Of a stretch of 24,938 nucleotides of DNA, positions 24,044 through 24,938 are shown piece by piece (the stretch's first letter is position 1; every line of letters starts with the position of its first letter). Source of the DNA: JBGSYN01 sp041750975. GTDB lineage: Bacteria; Pseudomonadota; Alphaproteobacteria; Geminicoccales; Geminicoccaceae. The notes under the pieces are model-generated. The model was not told where the DNA came from. It searched no databases and saw only the letters and a list, made by a program, of their open reading frames with translations. Both the position numbers and the translations under genes were made by a program. The stretch is taken from contig JBGSYN010000043.1 of assembly GCA_041750975.1 (NCBI GenBank), forward strand, positions 1-24,938. The letters run 5' to 3'.

Positions 24044-24938
24044 CTATCGGGGGGAGAGCTGCGCGATTAAGTTGTTCGCCGCCTCGACCATGCCGGTGAA
24101 ACCGCCGACGCTGAACTGGTTGATCGAGGCGAAGACGCCAATGCCGCGCGAGGGGGCGATCACCACGTAGCTGAACTCGCCCTGCAGGCCGCCCGACTTG
24201 TTGAGCATCAGCGGCTTGTCGCCATCGGGCATGACCCCGACCCAGCCAAGCGTCATCATTCCCATCGGTCCCGCGTCGTCGAGGCCGCTGACCGGCGAGA
24301 GCCCGTCGCGCCAGAGCCAGCCGGCGTGGTCGAACGTCCTCCAGGCGTCGTCGGTGGAGCCCTTGTCGAGGTGCCAGGCCATCCATTTCAGCATGTCGCT
24401 GGCGGACGTGTAAAGGCCCCCGGCGCACTCGATCGTCACCGGGGAGGGAACGATCGGCATTGGCGAGCCGTCGAAGAAGTGGCCCTGCATGGTCCGGGCC
24501 TCGTCCCCTTCGTCCAGGTTGAACTTCGTGTCGGTCAGGCCACGGGAAACCAGCACCCGCTCGGCCAGGAGGTCGGCGTAGGGTTTGCCGCCGGCATTGG
24601 CGAGCGCTAGGCCGAGCAGGTCATATCCCCAGTTCGAATAGAAGGCCCCGGTCCCGGGAGGAAAAAGGTAGGGATCGCCCTTGGCGAGCTCGGCGCGGCT
24701 CAGGTCGTACGTGTTTCCGGCGAAGGGATCGTCGGGCGTGCCGCCGGTCTGGTTCGGCACCTCGCGCGGCAACCCCGACGCCTGGGTAACGAGATCGACG
24801 AGCCGCAGTGTCCGGCCGTCGCGCTCCGGCACGGTCCAGTCCTTGTCGAGGTGACCGGCGAGCGGGTCGGCGATGCCGATGGTCCCGTCGACGAGCATCG
24901 CGCCCATCAGGTCGCCGCAGAAGGCCTTGGAGATCGAC
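24044..24938 (-). CDS. Serine beta-lactamase-family hydrolase, AmpH-like (partial)
   Basis: This is a penicillin-binding/class C-type serine hydrolase whose 5' end lies beyond the window. The first visible codons are the nucleophile motif SISK (Ser codon at 24937-24935), so roughly the first 80-100 residues and any signal peptide are missing. The second motif is YSN (GAFYSNWGYDLLGLALA) and the third KSG (LNKSGGLQGEF). The segment LRLVDLVTQASGLPREVP is typical of AmpH, a D-alanyl-D-alanine carboxypeptidase/endopeptidase of the periplasm. A peptidoglycan or ester-hydrolase role is likely; resistance cannot be inferred. It is not linked in an operon to the catabolic genes and lies beyond the IS debris. 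Confidence 0.88.
   Translation of the reverse strand, partial: SISKAFCGDLMGAMLVDGTIGIADPLAGHLDKDWTVPERDGRTLRLVDLVTQASGLPREVPNQTGGTPDDPFAGNTYDLSRAELAKGDPYLFPPGTGAFYSNWGYDLLGLALANAGGKPYADLLAERVLVSRGLTDTKFNLDEGDEARTMQGHFFDGSPMPIVPSPVTIECAGGLYTSASDMLKWMAWHLDKGSTDDAWRTFDHAGWLWRDGLSPVSGLDDAGPMGMMTLGWVGVMPDGDKPLMLNKSGGLQGEFSYVVIAPSRGIGVFASINQFSVGGFTGMVEAANNLIAQLSPR

Noticed and set aside
23727..24428. A 233-codon minus-strand frame rich in Arg and Gly
   Set aside because: It overlaps the serine-hydrolase gene in a different frame and is an evident shadow of it.

Overview
The window looks like an accessory catabolic region of an alphaproteobacterium, probably Hyphomicrobiales (rhizobia-like). This is inferred from the high-GC coding style, the dipeptide-type ABC importers tied to sugar-acid enzymes, and IS1380 and IS5 family relics of the kind common there. 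No rRNA, tRNA or housekeeping gene is present to fix the taxonomy.

Layout. (1) 1-504 holds a decayed IS5-like transposase fragment carrying an almost perfect 34-bp palindrome. (2) 505-6430, minus strand, is a complete peptide/oligosaccharide-type ABC importer in the transcription order ATPase, ATPase, permease, permease, solute-binding protein. (3) 6431-7170 is a divergent control region with two copies of an 18-bp inverted-repeat motif. (4) 7171-10094, plus strand, is a three-gene operon: Gfo/Idh/MocA dehydrogenase, VOC-fold protein, and an enolase-superfamily acid-sugar dehydratase. (5) 10144-10956, minus, is an IclR-family regulator. A third variant of the motif lies between it and the divergent pair 11275-13208 (amidohydrolase/lactonase and D-2-hydroxyacid dehydrogenase, overlapping as ATGA). 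(6) 13278-14204, minus, is a degraded dihydrodipicolinate-synthase/aldolase-family gene with stops and frameshifts. (7) 14406-21368, plus, is a second complete importer operon (binding protein, two permeases, a second enolase-superfamily enzyme, two ATPases). (8) 21479-23116 is IS debris: a truncated IS5-type transposase start fused to a multiply broken IS1380-type transposase, which contains a 61-bp three-hairpin insertion and an 11-bp triplication. (9) 24044-24938, minus, is a serine beta-lactamase/AmpH-like hydrolase cut by the window edge.

How the genes may work together (inference). Oxidation by a Gfo/Idh enzyme, lactone hydrolysis by an amidohydrolase, dehydration by MR/MLE enzymes and cleavage by a DHDPS-family aldolase is the logic of non-phosphorylative acid-sugar pathways. 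Two importers bracket these enzymes, and an IclR regulator with three candidate operators could control both divergent units. The aldolase step is present only as a pseudogene, so the pathway either ends differently or is completed elsewhere. The substrate cannot be read from the sequence.

The most distinctive observations are the three related operator-like sites, the recognisable aldolase pseudogene, the loss of the C-terminal cysteine motif in both ATPases of the second importer but neither of the first, and the 61-bp palindromic insertion in the IS1380 relic.
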